In this document: piece by piece, positions 15,842-23,913 of the stretch
How the letters are laid out: every line of letters starts with the position of its first letter
How positions within the stretch are numbered: position 1 is the first letter of the stretch
Source of the DNA: Geodermatophilus obscurus
GTDB taxonomy: Bacteria; Actinomycetota; Actinomycetes; Mycobacteriales; Geodermatophilaceae
NCBI RefSeq assembly: GCF_900143215.1
Contig: NZ_FRDM01000042.1
Location: forward strand, 1 to 32,011
Length of the DNA stretch: 32,011 nt
Direction: 5' to 3'
Notes under the pieces: model-generated
Seen by the model: only the letters and a program-made list of their open reading frames with translations
The model's database searches: none
What the model was told of the DNA's origin: nothing
Position numbers and translations under genes: made by a program

Positions 15842-17074
15842 TCAGCGCAGGTGCGTCCGATGGGACCCGACGTCGGCGAAGTCGGCGGCCGCGCGGCCGG
15901 CCCAGTAGCCCCCGGCGTCCATCGACGACCGGCTGCGGGTGCTGCGCACGCGCGGGAACAGCCCGGTGAACGCCTCGTCGACCGCGTCCTGGCGTGAGCG
16001 CAGCGCGGGCACCAGGTCCACGCCCTGCTCCGCCGCCGCGGCGCTGGTCGCCCGCTCACGGGCGCTCGTCAGCCGCTCGCCGACGCGGCCCGCGTAGCCC
16101 AGCAGGAACGCCCGGCGGAACGAGTGGGACGCCGACCGCCGTCCCGCAGCCCGCTCGGCGGCGCCGAGGGCCTGCCCGGCCTGGAGCAGCAGCGAGGTGA
16201 ACAGCAGTTCGACCGCGTCGAGGTCGGCGGCGACGCCGACCAGGTTCGCGATGCCCAGGCTCTGGTACCAGACCAGGCGCACGCCGTTCGCGCCGGCGAC
16301 CGCCCCCAGCAGGTGCATCTTCGCCCGCACGTACGGGTCGTCGACGTGCACGCGGCGGGTGGCGACACCGGTGCGGTGCGGCGTCCCGCCGGTGTCCGGG
16401 AGCACCGTGTCGACGGCGTGGCGGCTCATCAGCTCCTGGGCCTTGGCGGTGAGCGCCTCGGCCTCCTCGGGGAACTCGGTCGACTCGGCCTTGGCCAGGA
16501 GCGCGCGGATGCGGCGCATCGCCCGCGCGTCGTCGTCGTCGTCGCTACCGGGACCGGCCTCCGCCCGGCGCGCACCGGCGCCCCAGCGGGACGGCGGCGG
16601 GACCAGCTGGTCCAGCCGCGCCAGGGTGCGCAGCGTCGTGGCCAGCACCAGCACCTCGCGCCACGCCTCACCCGCCGACCGGCCCTCCGCCCGGTGCCAG
16701 GCGGCGACCACCGCGGCGGTGCCGGCGGTCAGTGCGCCCAGCTCGCGCAGTTGCTCGACCCACACCTGGGGTGCGCGGGAGGCGGCGTCGGTGACGCGGG
16801 CGTCCTCGGCGATCAGCGCGACCACCAGCCGGGCCGTGCGGGTGGTCGCGCGCCGGCGGACCGTGTGCGCGACGTCGGCCGGTTGCCAGCCCCGCTCCCA
16901 GGCCGTGGCGAGGGCCGACAGCAGTGCCCGGGTCGCACCGCCGGTGCCGTCCACGCCCGGGTCGCGCGCGGCCAGGACGGCGGCCATCCCCTCCGCGTCG
17001 TCGCCGTCGGGGTGCCAGTCGCCCCGGAGCAGGAGCTCCCGCAGCCAGGAGTCGTCCGCGGTCGTGGTCGCCAT
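15842..17074 (-). CDS. DUF2786-domain protein
   Basis: A 410-aa protein with a central DUF2786 segment (about 184-225: RAMRRIRALLAKAEST, then EEAEALTAKAQELMSRHAVD), a short helical module found in actinobacterial and phage proteins of unknown function. It is followed by a ~150-residue conserved region with LLGAVAGANGVRLVWY and SFRRAFLLGYAGRVGERL, as in relatives that carry the extra DUF7168-type domain. The first 170 residues are helical and Ala-rich and may be a separate domain. An Asp run (178-182) marks the linker. I took the ATG at 17074 rather than one ten codons upstream because the intergenic hairpin ends near there. Its place before recQ might hint at a nucleic-acid role, but that is weak. 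Confidence 0.8.
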   Translation of the reverse strand: MATTTADDSWLRELLLRGDWHPDGDDAEGMAAVLAARDPGVDGTGGATRALLSALATAWERGWQPADVAHTVRRRATTRTARLVVALIAEDARVTDAASRAPQVWVEQLRELGALTAGTAAVVAAWHRAEGRSAGEAWREVLVLATTLRTLARLDQLVPPPSRWGAGARRAEAGPGSDDDDDARAMRRIRALLAKAESTEFPEEAEALTAKAQELMSRHAVDTVLPDTGGTPHRTGVATRRVHVDDPYVRAKMHLLGAVAGANGVRLVWYQSLGIANLVGVAADLDAVELLFTSLLLQAGQALGAAERAAGRRSASHSFRRAFLLGYAGRVGERLTSARERATSAAAAEQGVDLVPALRSRQDAVDEAFTGLFPRVRSTRSRSSMDAGGYWAGRAAADFADVGSHRTHLR

Positions 17075-17117
17075 GCCCGGGATGCTCTCCCGGCGGTGGG
17101 ACACCGGCGGTGCAGCC

Positions 17118-17144
17118 CTGTGGACGGCGGGTCGCCGTCCACAG
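17118..17144 (-). terminator. Strong hairpin after the GGDEF-EAL gene
   Basis: Perfect 12-bp inverted repeat (17118-17129 and 17133-17144) with a 3-nt loop, 25 nt after the stop of the GGDEF-EAL gene and upstream of the DUF2786 gene. It is a good intrinsic terminator candidate, although no T-run follows. Confidence 0.6.
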
Positions 17145-17168
17145 CCGCTGCCCCGGCCACCCGGGCGG

Positions 17169-19496
17169 TCACCTCGGACGGCTGAGCCACTCCCGCTCGA
17201 TCTGCTGCGCGGTCGTCGGGCCGCCCAGGAGGAAGCCCTGGACCTGGGGGCACCCCAGCTCCCGCAGGCGCTGGAGCTGGTCTTCCGTCTCCACCCCCTC
17301 GGCGGTGACGGTGGCGCCGAGGTGCTGGGCGAGCGCCAGCACGGCAGAGACGATCGCGTCGGTCGGGCGGTCGTCGGGCAGCCGCGCGACGAAGGAGCGG
17401 TCGAGCTTGAACGCCTGCGGCGTCCGCTCGCGCAGCGCCGCGAAGCTGGAGTAGCCGGTGCCGAAGTCGTCCACGGCCAGCGTGACGCCCGCGGCGGTGA
17501 AGCGCTCCAGGGCTGCCCGCGCCCCCGGCTCCATCGCGCAGGACTCCGTCATCTCGAGCTCGAGGGCGTCCGCGGGCAGCCCGACGCGGTCGAGCAGCGC
17601 GAGCACGCGGGGGGCGAAGTCCGCGGGGAGCAGCTGACGGGTCGAGACGTTGACCGCCACGCGCGGGGTGGCGATCGGGCCGAAGACCCGTCGCCACCGC
17701 ACGGCCTGGGTGCAGGCCTGCTCGAGCACCTGCATGCCGAGGTCGTGGATCAGCCCGGTCTCCTCGGCCAGGGCGATGAACTCCGCTGCCGGCACGTCCC
17801 CGCGCTCGGCGTCGTGCCACCGGGCGAGCGTCTCCACGGCCACGAGCCGGCCGTCGGCCACCCGCACGATCGGCTGGTAGGCGACGGTCACCGCTCCGGC
17901 CCCGACCGCCCGGCGCAGCGCGGTGCGCAGCCCCAGCCGGTCCCGGGTCTGCTGGCGCAGGGGTTCGTTGAACACCTCGTAGCGGTGCCCCCCGGTCGCC
18001 TTGGCCCGCTGCAGGGCCAGGTCGGCCGCCCGGAGGACCTCCTCGGCGTGCCCGCTCTCGTCGGACCCGATCAGGCCCTCCTGCTCCGCGCGGAGCCGCG
18101 GCCGGGCCAGTCCCTCGGCATCGGCGACCGCGACCCCGACGCTGACCGTGACGACGACCTCCCGGCCGTCGACGGCGTACGGCTCGGCCAGTGCGGCGAG
18201 CAGCCGCTCGGCGACCCCGGCTGCCTCCTCGACGCCGGTCACGCCGTCGAGCAGGACGGCCATCTCGTCCCCGCCGAGCCGGCTGACCAGGTCGCCGGGC
18301 CGCACGGCCTTCTCCAGCCGGCGCGCGACCCCCACGAGCAGCTCGTCGCCGGCGTCGTGCCCGAGCTGGTCGTTGACCCCCTTGAAACCGTCCAGGTCGC
18401 AGTACAGCACCGCGAACCTGGCGTCGGGTGTGCGCTCGGCCCGGTGCGCCGCGGCGTCCAGGCGGTCCATGAGCAGGACCCGGTTGGCCAGCCCGGTGAG
18501 CGGGTCGTGCACTGCCGCGTGCTCGGCGGCCGCGATGCTGGCCTGCCGGCCGGTGACCAGCGCGCCGAGGGTCAACCCGGCCAGGGTGAGGGTCACCAGG
18601 CCGAGCTGCAGCCGCAGCGGGCTCTCGACGACGTCCCGGCCCACCAGTGCCACGGCGAGGGCGTTGGCGACGAGGACGGCGAACGCCGCCCGGGGGAACC
18701 CACCGCGGACGGCGATCCAGATGAGCGGCACGTACACCAGGTAGGCCAGGTCCAACCCGCCGACCGCCGGCTCGCCGTAGGCCAGGTATACCGTCGCGAG
18801 CAGCAGGGTGGTCTGCCCGACGAGCTCCAGCGGCTGGTCCAGCAAGCGGTCGGCGAGCCGGCCCAGCCACCGTGGCCGGACCCGGCTCGGCCAGGACGGG
18901 TGCTCGTCCCCCTGCCCGACCTGGAGCGGGTGGGTGAGCGCCGGCCGGTCGCGCCAGAGCGCGGGTACCCGCCGGCTCGCGACGAGCAGCGCGGGGGTCA
19001 GCACCCCGACGCCCGTGGCCCGCCCGGACCAGAAGCCGAGCACGCCGCGGAACAACTCCCCCCACGTCAGCAGCCCGGTGACGGTGTACTGCACGACCTG
19101 GGCGACCGCGACGACGAACGGCCCGGCGACGGCGGCCAGCCCCAGCAGCCAGACGACGTCACGCTGACCGGGGAGGCGAGGGTCGATCCGGAGCCGCCGC
19201 AGGAGGAGCCAGGCCACGGCCGTGTAGACGGCGGTGCTCAGCACGCCGCCGAGCCAGACGCTGACCCAGCTGACCTCCGGGCTGCTCACCACCAGTCCGT
19301 GCAGCGGGTCGGTGAGCAGGAGCAGCGGGGCGTAGCGCAGCCCGAACACGAGCAACAGGGCGAAGCTCAGCCCGGTCGGGGGATACCACAGCGACACCTC
19401 CTGGCGTGCCTGGAAGACGCTGGCGATGGCGTCCAGCCCCAACCAGAGCCCCAGGTACACCACCGAGACGATCAGCGGGCCCCACCACCGGCGCAT
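17169..19496 (-). CDS. MASE1-GGDEF-EAL cyclic-di-GMP protein
   Basis: A 775-aa membrane protein with both cyclic-di-GMP synthesis and breakdown domains. Residues 5-315 contain about eight membrane helices in the MASE1 sensor arrangement (SLWYPPTGLSFALLLVFGLR at 35-54). The GGDEF domain (325-510) has DPLTGLANR, CDLDGFKGVNDQLGHDAGDE and the active loop GGDEM (408-412; Met for Phe), and an RxxD product-inhibition site, RPGD (399-402), at the right distance. A ~25-residue insert (461-485) precedes its last helix. The EAL domain (515-770) has ETL in place of EAL (555-557), NVSTRQL, EMTES, DDFGTGYSS (676-684), K697, E733 and QGFLLG, so the metal ligands look complete. Both activities are therefore plausible. 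GGAGGAGG lies upstream of ATG 19496. It is divergent from the molybdenum locus. Confidence 0.92.
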   Translation of the reverse strand: MRRWWGPLIVSVVYLGLWLGLDAIASVFQARQEVSLWYPPTGLSFALLLVFGLRYAPLLLLTDPLHGLVVSSPEVSWVSVWLGGVLSTAVYTAVAWLLLRRLRIDPRLPGQRDVVWLLGLAAVAGPFVVAVAQVVQYTVTGLLTWGELFRGVLGFWSGRATGVGVLTPALLVASRRVPALWRDRPALTHPLQVGQGDEHPSWPSRVRPRWLGRLADRLLDQPLELVGQTTLLLATVYLAYGEPAVGGLDLAYLVYVPLIWIAVRGGFPRAAFAVLVANALAVALVGRDVVESPLRLQLGLVTLTLAGLTLGALVTGRQASIAAAEHAAVHDPLTGLANRVLLMDRLDAAAHRAERTPDARFAVLYCDLDGFKGVNDQLGHDAGDELLVGVARRLEKAVRPGDLVSRLGGDEMAVLLDGVTGVEEAAGVAERLLAALAEPYAVDGREVVVTVSVGVAVADAEGLARPRLRAEQEGLIGSDESGHAEEVLRAADLALQRAKATGGHRYEVFNEPLRQQTRDRLGLRTALRRAVGAGAVTVAYQPIVRVADGRLVAVETLARWHDAERGDVPAAEFIALAEETGLIHDLGMQVLEQACTQAVRWRRVFGPIATPRVAVNVSTRQLLPADFAPRVLALLDRVGLPADALELEMTESCAMEPGARAALERFTAAGVTLAVDDFGTGYSSFAALRERTPQAFKLDRSFVARLPDDRPTDAIVSAVLALAQHLGATVTAEGVETEDQLQRLRELGCPQVQGFLLGGPTTAQQIEREWLSRPR

Positions 19497-19648
19497 GCTG
19501 GTCCCGCCCCTCCTCCGGGTCGGCCGGACGGGTACCGGCTGGGTCCCTCCCGTGCCCCGAGTCCGGGGGCCTACACCCCGCGGCCGCACCGCCGGCCGGT
19601 CCCCGACGTGCGGGGGCCGGGACGGGTGCCCCCTCCTACGCTGCCCCG

Positions 19649-20044
19649 GTGACGACCAGCTACCGGATCGCCGAGGCCGCGGCCCTGCTCGGTGTCAGCG
19701 ACGACACGGTGCGCCGCTGGATCGACGGCGGCCGGCTGCCGGCCTCCCGCGACGGCGGCGGCCCCGCGCACGTCGACGGCGCCGACCTCGCCCGGCTGGC
19801 CACCCAGCTGCACGTGGCCCCCGAGCCCGGTGCCACCCGCGGCTCCTCGGCCCGCAACCGGCTGACCGGCATCGTCACCCGCGTCGTCCGCGACACGGTG
19901 ATGGCGCAGGTCGAGATCCAGGCCGGGCCGTTCCGGCTGGTCTCGCTGATGTCGCGCGAGGCGGCCGACGAGCTGGGGCTGGACGTCGGCGTGCGGGCCG
20001 TGGCCACGGTCAAGGCCACCCAGGTCAGCGTCGACGTCCCCTGA
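19649..20044 (+). CDS. HTH-Mop protein, candidate molybdate-responsive regulator
   Basis: This 131-aa protein joins a helix-turn-helix of the MerR/excisionase type (3-52: SYRIAEAAALLGVSDDTVRR, WIDGGRLPASRDGGG) to a single Mop/TOBE domain (about 68-130: SARNRLTGIVTRVVRDTVMA, then SLMSREAADELGL and VKATQVSVDVP). Mop domains bind molybdate or tungstate as oligomers; ModE of E. coli also links DNA binding to paired Mop domains but has a different, winged HTH. It precedes modA by 108 bp on the same strand, so a molybdate-sensing regulator of modABC is the natural guess. The GTG at 19649 lies 6 nt after a TACGCT box (19637-19642), suggesting a leaderless message. The domain call is firm; the regulatory role is inferred. 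Confidence 0.85.
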   Translation: MTTSYRIAEAAALLGVSDDTVRRWIDGGRLPASRDGGGPAHVDGADLARLATQLHVAPEPGATRGSSARNRLTGIVTRVVRDTVMAQVEIQAGPFRLVSLMSREAADELGLDVGVRAVATVKATQVSVDVP

Positions 20045-20085
20045 CCGGCCGCAGCAGCGGAGTGACGACCTGTCGGGTGGTCGCA

Positions 20086-20118
20086 CCTGCGGGCGCCAGC
20101 GGGCTATCGTCCCGCAGG
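20086..20118 (+). promoter_or_regulatory. modA promoter with inverted repeat, candidate operator
   Basis: CCTGCGGG (20086-20093) and CCCGCAGG (20111-20118) form an 8-bp inverted repeat 17 nt apart that brackets a TATCGT -10 candidate (20105-20110). A second hairpin, GCGGACC-AGAGC-GGTCCGC, follows in the leader before the GGGGAGG ribosome site. The HTH-Mop protein is the obvious candidate binder. Confidence 0.45.
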
Positions 20119-20152
20119 CGCGGACCAGAGCGGTCCGCCGTGGGGAGGTCCG

Positions 20153-20941
20153 GTGTCCAGGCGTGCCCTGCTCGGAACGGCGCTCGTGCTCGTGCTCGTG
20201 CTGGCCGGCTGCGGCGGGTCGGCGGGCGGTTCGGCGACGGCGCCCAGCGACGGCCCGGCCGAGCCGGGCGGCACGCTGACCGTCTTCGCCGCCGCCTCGC
20301 TCACCGACGTCTTCCCCGGACTCGGTGAGCAGCTCGAGGCCGACCACCCCGGCCTGGACGTGCGGTTCACCTTCGCCGGCAGCTCGGCGCTGGCCACCCA
20401 GGTCGCCCAGGGCGCCCCGGCCGACGTCTTCGCCAGCGCCAACGAGTCGCAGATGGCCGTCGTCACCGAGGCCGGGCTGGCCGACGGCGAGCCGCAGGTC
20501 TTCGCCGCCAACGTGCTGCAGATCGCCGTCCCGGCGGGCAACCCGGCCGGCGTCACGGGGCTGGCCGACCTCGCGCGGGAGGAGCTGACGATCGCGGTCT
20601 GCGCTCCGCAGGTGCCGTGCGGCGCGGCTGCCGAGGACGTCTTCGCCGCGGCCGGCCTCGAGGCAGCGCCCGACACGCTCGAGGAGGACGTGCGGGCCGC
20701 GCTGACCAAGGTCGAGCTCGGCGAGGTCGACGCCGCGCTGGTCTACACGACCGACGTCACTGCGGCCGGGGACGCCGTCGAGGGCATCGACGTCCCGCAG
20801 GCCGAGCGGGCGGTCAACGACTACCCGATCGCGGTGCTGGCCGACGCCCCCAACCCGCAGGCGGCCGCCGCCTTCGTCGAGCTGGTGCGCTCGGACCAGG
20901 GGCAGCAGGCGCTGGCGGACGCCGGCTTCCGCACTCCATGA
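20153..20941 (+). CDS. modA: Molybdate-binding lipoprotein ModA
   Basis: A 262-aa periplasmic-type binding protein for molybdate (and tungstate). The N-terminus is a lipoprotein signal with lipobox LAGC (Cys20). The family motifs follow: VFAAASLTDVF (oxyanion-binding Ser), FTFAGSSALATQVAQGAPAD, VFASANESQM and, later, ALVYTTDVTAAG. The C-terminus has the usual AAAAFVELVRSDQGQQAL. The GTG at 20153 follows GGGGAGG. Its TGA overlaps the modB ATG (ATGA, 20938-20941), so modABC is translated as one unit. Confidence 0.95.
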   Translation: MSRRALLGTALVLVLVLAGCGGSAGGSATAPSDGPAEPGGTLTVFAAASLTDVFPGLGEQLEADHPGLDVRFTFAGSSALATQVAQGAPADVFASANESQMAVVTEAGLADGEPQVFAANVLQIAVPAGNPAGVTGLADLAREELTIAVCAPQVPCGAAAEDVFAAAGLEAAPDTLEEDVRAALTKVELGEVDAALVYTTDVTAAGDAVEGIDVPQAERAVNDYPIAVLADAPNPQAAAAFVELVRSDQGQQALADAGFRTP

Positions 20942-21738
20942 GGCGCAGGAGCGAGCCCGGCGTCCCGCTGCCGCTGCTCGTCCCGGCGGTCCTCGCCGTC
21001 GCCTTCCTGGTCCTGCCGCTGGCCGGCCTCGTCCTCCGCACGCCCTGGGCTGAGCTGGGCCCGCAGCTGACCAGCCCGGCGGTCGGCCAGGCGCTGCGCC
21101 TGAGCCTGGTCTCCGCCACGGCCGCGACCGCGCTGTCCCTGGTGCTCGGCGTCCCGCTGGCCTGGGTGCTCGCCCGCTCTCGCGCCCGCGGCCGGTCGGT
21201 GCTGCGCGCCCTGGTCACCGTGCCGTTGGTGCTGCCCCCGGTCGTCGGCGGCGTCGCGCTGTTCCTGGTGCTGGGCCGGCAGGGCCTCGTCGGGCGCTGG
21301 CTGGACCAGGCCCTCGACGTGACGATCCCGTTCACCACCACCGCGGTCGTCATCGCCGAGACCTTCGTGGCCATGCCGTTCCTCGTCATCAGCGTCGAGG
21401 GCGCGCTGCGCGCCGCCGACGCCCGCTTCGAGGACGCCGCCGCCACCCTGGGCGCCGACCGGTGGACGACGTTCCGCCGGGTCACCCTGCCGCTGGTCGC
21501 GCCCGGCATCGCCGCCGGCGCGGTGCTGTGCTGGGCCCGGGCGCTCGGCGAGTTCGGCGCCACCATCACCTTCGCCGGCAACTTCCCCGGGACGACGCAG
21601 ACGATGCCGCTGGCGGTCTACCTGGCGCTCCAGCAGGACCCGGACGCGGCGATCGTGCTCTCCCTCGTGCTGCTCGCCGTCTCCGTCGCGACGCTGCTCC
21701 TCCTGCGCGACCGCTGGCTCACCCGGGCGGTGCGGTGA
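20938..21738 (+). CDS. modB: Molybdate ABC transporter permease ModB
   Basis: A 266-aa inner-membrane permease with about six helices. It has the ABC-importer loop EDAAATLGADRWTTFRRVTLP (about 164-184), which contacts the ATPase, followed by ARALGEFGATITFAGNFPGT, a stretch characteristic of ModB. The start is the ATG that overlaps the modA stop. The stop overlaps the modC GTG (GTGA, 21735-21738). Confidence 0.95.
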   Translation: MRRRSEPGVPLPLLVPAVLAVAFLVLPLAGLVLRTPWAELGPQLTSPAVGQALRLSLVSATAATALSLVLGVPLAWVLARSRARGRSVLRALVTVPLVLPPVVGGVALFLVLGRQGLVGRWLDQALDVTIPFTTTAVVIAETFVAMPFLVISVEGALRAADARFEDAAATLGADRWTTFRRVTLPLVAPGIAAGAVLCWARALGEFGATITFAGNFPGTTQTMPLAVYLALQQDPDAAIVLSLVLLAVSVATLLLLRDRWLTRAVR

Positions 21739-22787
21739 GCCTCGCCGCGTCCGTTCGGGTCGACCGGGGACCGCTGACCGTCGAGCTCGACCTCGAGGTG
21801 GCCGACGGCGAGGTGCTCGCCGTCCTCGGGCCCAACGGCGCGGGCAAGTCCACGCTGCTGCGCGTGCTCGCCGGGCTGCTGCCGCCTGACGACGGCCGGG
21901 TCGCCGTCGGCGCGGAGACGTGGGACGACGTCCCCGCCGGCGTGCGGGTGCCCGCCCACGAGCGCCGCCTCGGCATGGTCTTCCAGGACCACCTGCTCTT
22001 CCCGCACCTGTCGGTCACCGACAACGTCGCCTTCGGGCTGCGCACCCGCGGCCGCGGCAAGCCCGCTGCTCGCGCCGCGGCCCGCGACTGGCTGGCCCGG
22101 GTGGGCATCGCCGAGCTCGGCGACCGGCGGCCCGGCCGGCTCTCCGGCGGGCAGGCGCAGCGGGCAGCGCTGGCCCGGGCGCTGGTGGGCGAGCCGGCGC
22201 TGCTGCTGCTCGACGAGCCGCTCTCGGCGCTGGACGCCCGCACCCGGCTCACCGTCCGTGCCGAGCTGCGCCGCCACCTCGGCGAGTTCCCCGGCAGCAC
22301 GGTGCTCGTCACCCACGACCCGGTCGACGCGATGGCGCTGGCCGACCGGGTGGTCGTCGTGGAGGCGGGCCGCGTCGTGCAGGCCGGGACGCCGGCCGAC
22401 GTCAGCCGCCACCCGCGCACCGACTACGTCGCCCGGCTGGTCGGCCTGGCGCTGCTGCCGGGCACCGGTGAGGGGACGACGGTGCGGCTGGACGGCGGCG
22501 GCCGCGTGGCGGTGGCCGAGGAGGCGGCGGGGCCGGTGTTCGTCGCCGTCCGCCCCGAGTCGGTGGCGCTGTGGCCGGCCCGGCCGGAGGGCAGCCCGCG
22601 CAACGTGTGGCCGGCCCGGCTGGTGTCGGCCACGCCGCACGGGTCGACGGTGCGCTGCGAGCTCGACGGCGAGGTGCCGCTGCTGGCCGACGTCACGGCG
22701 GCCGCCTTCGCCGAGCTGGGGCTGGCCCCCGGCACGCCGGTGTGGGCGTCGGTCAAGGCCTCCGACGTCGCCGTCTACGCGCGCTGA
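21735..22787 (+). CDS. modC: Molybdate ABC transporter ATPase ModC
   Basis: A 350-aa ATPase that energises ModB. It has Walker [10 protein letters not shown] (about 35-43), the Q-loop in MVFQDHLLFPHLSV, signature LSGGQAQRAALARAL, Walker B LLLLDEPLSALD and the H-loop TH. The C-terminal ~110 residues form a TOBE/Mop-like regulatory domain (VFVAVRPESVALW, then WASVKASDVAVYAR). The start is the GTG overlapping the modB stop. Its own TGA (22785-22787) lies in the first copy of a 21-bp direct repeat flanking a palindromic insert. Confidence 0.93.
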   Translation: MSLAASVRVDRGPLTVELDLEVADGEVLAVLGPNGAGKSTLLRVLAGLLPPDDGRVAVGAETWDDVPAGVRVPAHERRLGMVFQDHLLFPHLSVTDNVAFGLRTRGRGKPAARAAARDWLARVGIAELGDRRPGRLSGGQAQRAALARALVGEPALLLLDEPLSALDARTRLTVRAELRRHLGEFPGSTVLVTHDPVDAMALADRVVVVEAGRVVQAGTPADVSRHPRTDYVARLVGLALLPGTGEGTTVRLDGGGRVAVAEEAAGPVFVAVRPESVALWPARPEGSPRNVWPARLVSATPHGSTVRCELDGEVPLLADVTAAAFAELGLAPGTPVWASVKASDVAVYAR

Positions 22788-22930
22788 GAGGGTGGGGTCG
22801 TGAGCCCGCCGGATGATCAGCTGAGCTCAGCGTTGTGCGTCCTGGCTCACCATCGACGGTGAGCCAGGACGCCGCACGATCAGGTCACCTGATCATCTGC
22901 GACACCGGTTGAGAGGGTGGGGTCGTGAGC
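22785..22930. mobile_element. Palindromic insert with 21-bp direct repeats
   Basis: Two identical 21-bp direct repeats (22785-22805 and 22910-22930) flank 104 bp whose core (22812-22897) is one imperfect palindrome. The outer arms GATGATCAG/CTGATCATC and the inner 15-bp arms (22837-22851 and 22858-22872) share the same centre around a 6-nt loop. The duplicated sequence spans the modC stop, a ribosome-site-like GGGTGGGG and the GTG start of the next gene. A MITE-like insertion with target duplication is the simplest reading; it encodes no protein of note. Confidence 0.6.
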
Positions 22931-23506
22931 ACGGTCGCGGGGCTGGTCCTCGCCGCGGGCGGCGGGCGCCGCTACGGCATGCCGAAGGCGCTGGTCGAGT
23001 ACGAGGGCAGCCTGCTGGTGGAGCGGGCGGTGCGGACGGCGCGGGCGGTGTGCGACCCGGTGCTCGTCGTCCTCGGGGCGCAGGCGGTCGACGTCTGGCG
23101 GGCGGCGGACCTCGACGGCGCCACCGTGCTGGCCAACCGCGACTGGGAGACCGGCATGGCCTCCTCGCTGCGCACCGGCCTCGACGGGCTGCGCGGCTGG
23201 CCCGGTCGGGTCGACGCCGTGCTGGTCACGCTGGTGGACATGCCGGGGATGACGCCGGAGGCGCTGCGCGCCCTCGCCGCGCACGCCGCCCCGGACGCGT
23301 TGGCGATCGCCAGCTACGACGGCGTCCGCGGGCACCCGGTGCTGCTCGGCCGCGAGCACTGGGCCGGCGTGGCCGCGACCGCGACCGGCGACGAGGGCGC
23401 CCGCCGGTACCTCGCCGGCGCCGACGTCACCGAGGTCGACTGCACCGGCCTGGCCGATCCGACCGACCTCGACGTGCCACCCGGCGAGGTACCGTCGGCG
23501 CCGTGA
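22925..23506 (+). CDS. MobA-like nucleotidyltransferase
   Basis: A 193-aa Rossmann-type NTP transferase. It begins VAGLVLAAGGGRRYGMPKAL, the nucleotide-binding loop of the MobA/MocA family, and has LVTLVDMPGMTPEALRAL (the Asp that binds metal) and GVRGHPVLLGREHW, the substrate-side motif shared with MocA and related enzymes. In this place between modC and moaE it most likely attaches GMP or CMP to molybdopterin; which nucleotide cannot be read from sequence alone. The GTG at 22925 lies in the second copy of the direct repeat, with GGGTGGGG upstream. The TGA overlaps the moaE GTG (23503-23506). Confidence 0.85.
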   Translation: MSTVAGLVLAAGGGRRYGMPKALVEYEGSLLVERAVRTARAVCDPVLVVLGAQAVDVWRAADLDGATVLANRDWETGMASSLRTGLDGLRGWPGRVDAVLVTLVDMPGMTPEALRALAAHAAPDALAIASYDGVRGHPVLLGREHWAGVAATATGDEGARRYLAGADVTEVDCTGLADPTDLDVPPGEVPSAP

Positions 23507-23913
23507 TCGCCCGGGTCGTCGACGCCCCCCTGTCCGTCGCCGAGCACGAGGACGCCGTCGCCGACAAGGCAGCCGGCGCGGTCGTCTCCTTCGCCGGCGT
23601 GGTCCGCGACCACGACGGCGGCCGGTCGGTGACCGAGCTGGAGTACGTGGGCCACCCGAGCGCCGAGCAGGTCATCGTCGAGCTGGCCGAGGAGTTCGCC
23701 GCGCGGCCCGACGTGCACGCCGTCGCCGTCTCCCACCGGGTCGGCATGCTCGGCATCGGCGACGTCGCGCTGGCCTGTGCGGTCAGCTCCGCGCACCGCG
23801 GCCAGGCGTTCGCCGCCTGCGCCGAGCTCGTCGACCTCGTCAAGGAGCGGCTGCCCATCTGGAAGCGGCAGGTCTTCACCGACGGCGAGGAGGAGTGGGT
23901 CGCCTGCCCCTAG
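23503..23913 (+). CDS. moaE: Molybdopterin synthase catalytic subunit MoaE
   Basis: A 136-aa large subunit of molybdopterin synthase, which uses the MoaD thiocarboxylate to insert the dithiolene sulfurs. Motifs seen are GAVVSFAGVVRDHDGG, LEYVGHPSAE, VSHRVGMLGIGDVALACAVS, HRGQAFAAC and VKERLPIWKRQVF, with the active-site lysines, then EEEWV. It starts with a GTG overlapping the upstream gene. Its TAG shares CTAG with the stop of the converging 109-aa gene (23910-23913). Its partner moaD lies 1.4 kb away on the opposite strand. Confidence 0.95.
   Translation: MIARVVDAPLSVAEHEDAVADKAAGAVVSFAGVVRDHDGGRSVTELEYVGHPSAEQVIVELAEEFAARPDVHAVAVSHRVGMLGIGDVALACAVSSAHRGQAFAACAELVDLVKERLPIWKRQVFTDGEEEWVACP

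Noticed and set aside
17118..17144. GTCCACAG/CTGTGGAC as paired DnaA boxes
   Set aside because: They do not match TTGTCCACA well, form a perfect hairpin right after a stop codon, and no origin genes are nearby. A terminator is simpler.
16197..19652. A plus-strand frame open for 1151 codons
   Set aside because: It is antisense to the DUF2786 and GGDEF-EAL genes, has no domain, and shows the Pro/Gln/Arg-rich composition of a shadow.
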